From positions 1 through 64,000 of the forward strand of contig NZ_JACHFH010000011.1 in NCBI RefSeq assembly GCF_014201835.1: a stretch of 64,000 bases of DNA, given 5' to 3'. The notes below the pieces were generated by a model. That model did no database searches. It saw only the letters and a list, made by a program, of their open reading frames with translations, and was not told where the DNA came from. Position numbers and translations under genes: made by a program. The stretch's first letter is position 1, and each line of letters starts with the position of its first letter. The DNA is from Pectinatus brassicae. Lineage in GTDB: Bacteria; Bacillota; Negativicutes; Selenomonadales; Selenomonadaceae. This document shows positions 63,992 through 64,000 of this stretch, in pieces.

Positions 63992-64000
63992 GCAAACACC

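Overview
The window reads as a low-GC, diderm member of the Firmicutes, most likely of the Negativicutes. The gene content is Firmicute-like: bL27 with a cleavable N-terminal extension and its Prp protease, an mltG-trmR-U32 cluster, smc-ftsY, and infC-rpmI-rplT behind a leader. There is also a signal-peptide-bearing outer-membrane beta-barrel protein ending in Phe (10273-10773), which implies an outer membrane. The assignment is inference; no rRNA is present.

Layout: 1-4.6 kb holds an ascorbate-type PTS (IIA-IIB-IIC) with a divergent PRD activator. 4.6-8.9 kb is the most unusual part: a sigma-54 activator, a broken ECF transporter gene, a corrinoid protein, a complete pyrrolysine tRNA (anticodon CUA) lying between coding genes, a stand-alone PylSn tRNA-binding protein and a COG0523 GTPase. 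Three leaders here have small hexaloop hairpins overlapping an intrinsic terminator, the arrangement of ANTAR antitermination targets; a fourth, weaker one precedes amtB-glnK at 20.2 kb. I propose that a corrinoid methyltransferase (methylamine-type) system and its amber-decoding tRNA are switched by an RNA-binding ANTAR regulator together with nitrogen genes. PylSc, PylBCD, the methyltransferase and the ANTAR protein are not in the window.

9-20 kb: an orphan DinJ/RelB-like antitoxin, an amidase, the outer-membrane protein, mltG-trmR-U32-acyP-aroQ-pepP-efp, ilvE, the rplU-prp-rpmA operon with an L21-type leader, and a YitT protein. 20-25.7 kb: amtB-glnK, then a nitrosative-stress group (Crp/Fnr regulator, cupin, hcp, frameshifted ferredoxin). 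25.7-28.2 kb is an unstable accessory patch: a type I toxin-antitoxin-like locus, two IS3-type remnants and a lone effector-binding-domain gene; one IS sits inside the loop of a split terminator hairpin.

28-64 kb is mostly housekeeping: smc-ftsY, an HlyD-like protein, a nucleoside kinase, Pit phosphate transport, thrC, lysC, a purECFMNHD run in which purH encodes only the IMP cyclohydrolase domain, a ROK kinase, a YeiH/LysR pair, infC (AUU start)-rpmI-rplT, dapL, fur-hemZ-hisS-aspS, trmO, recG, a tyrosine recombinase and a REC-histidine kinase. Nearly all genes end in TAA or TGA; only one intact gene (26675-27151) ends in TAG, compatible with a genome that can decode UAG.
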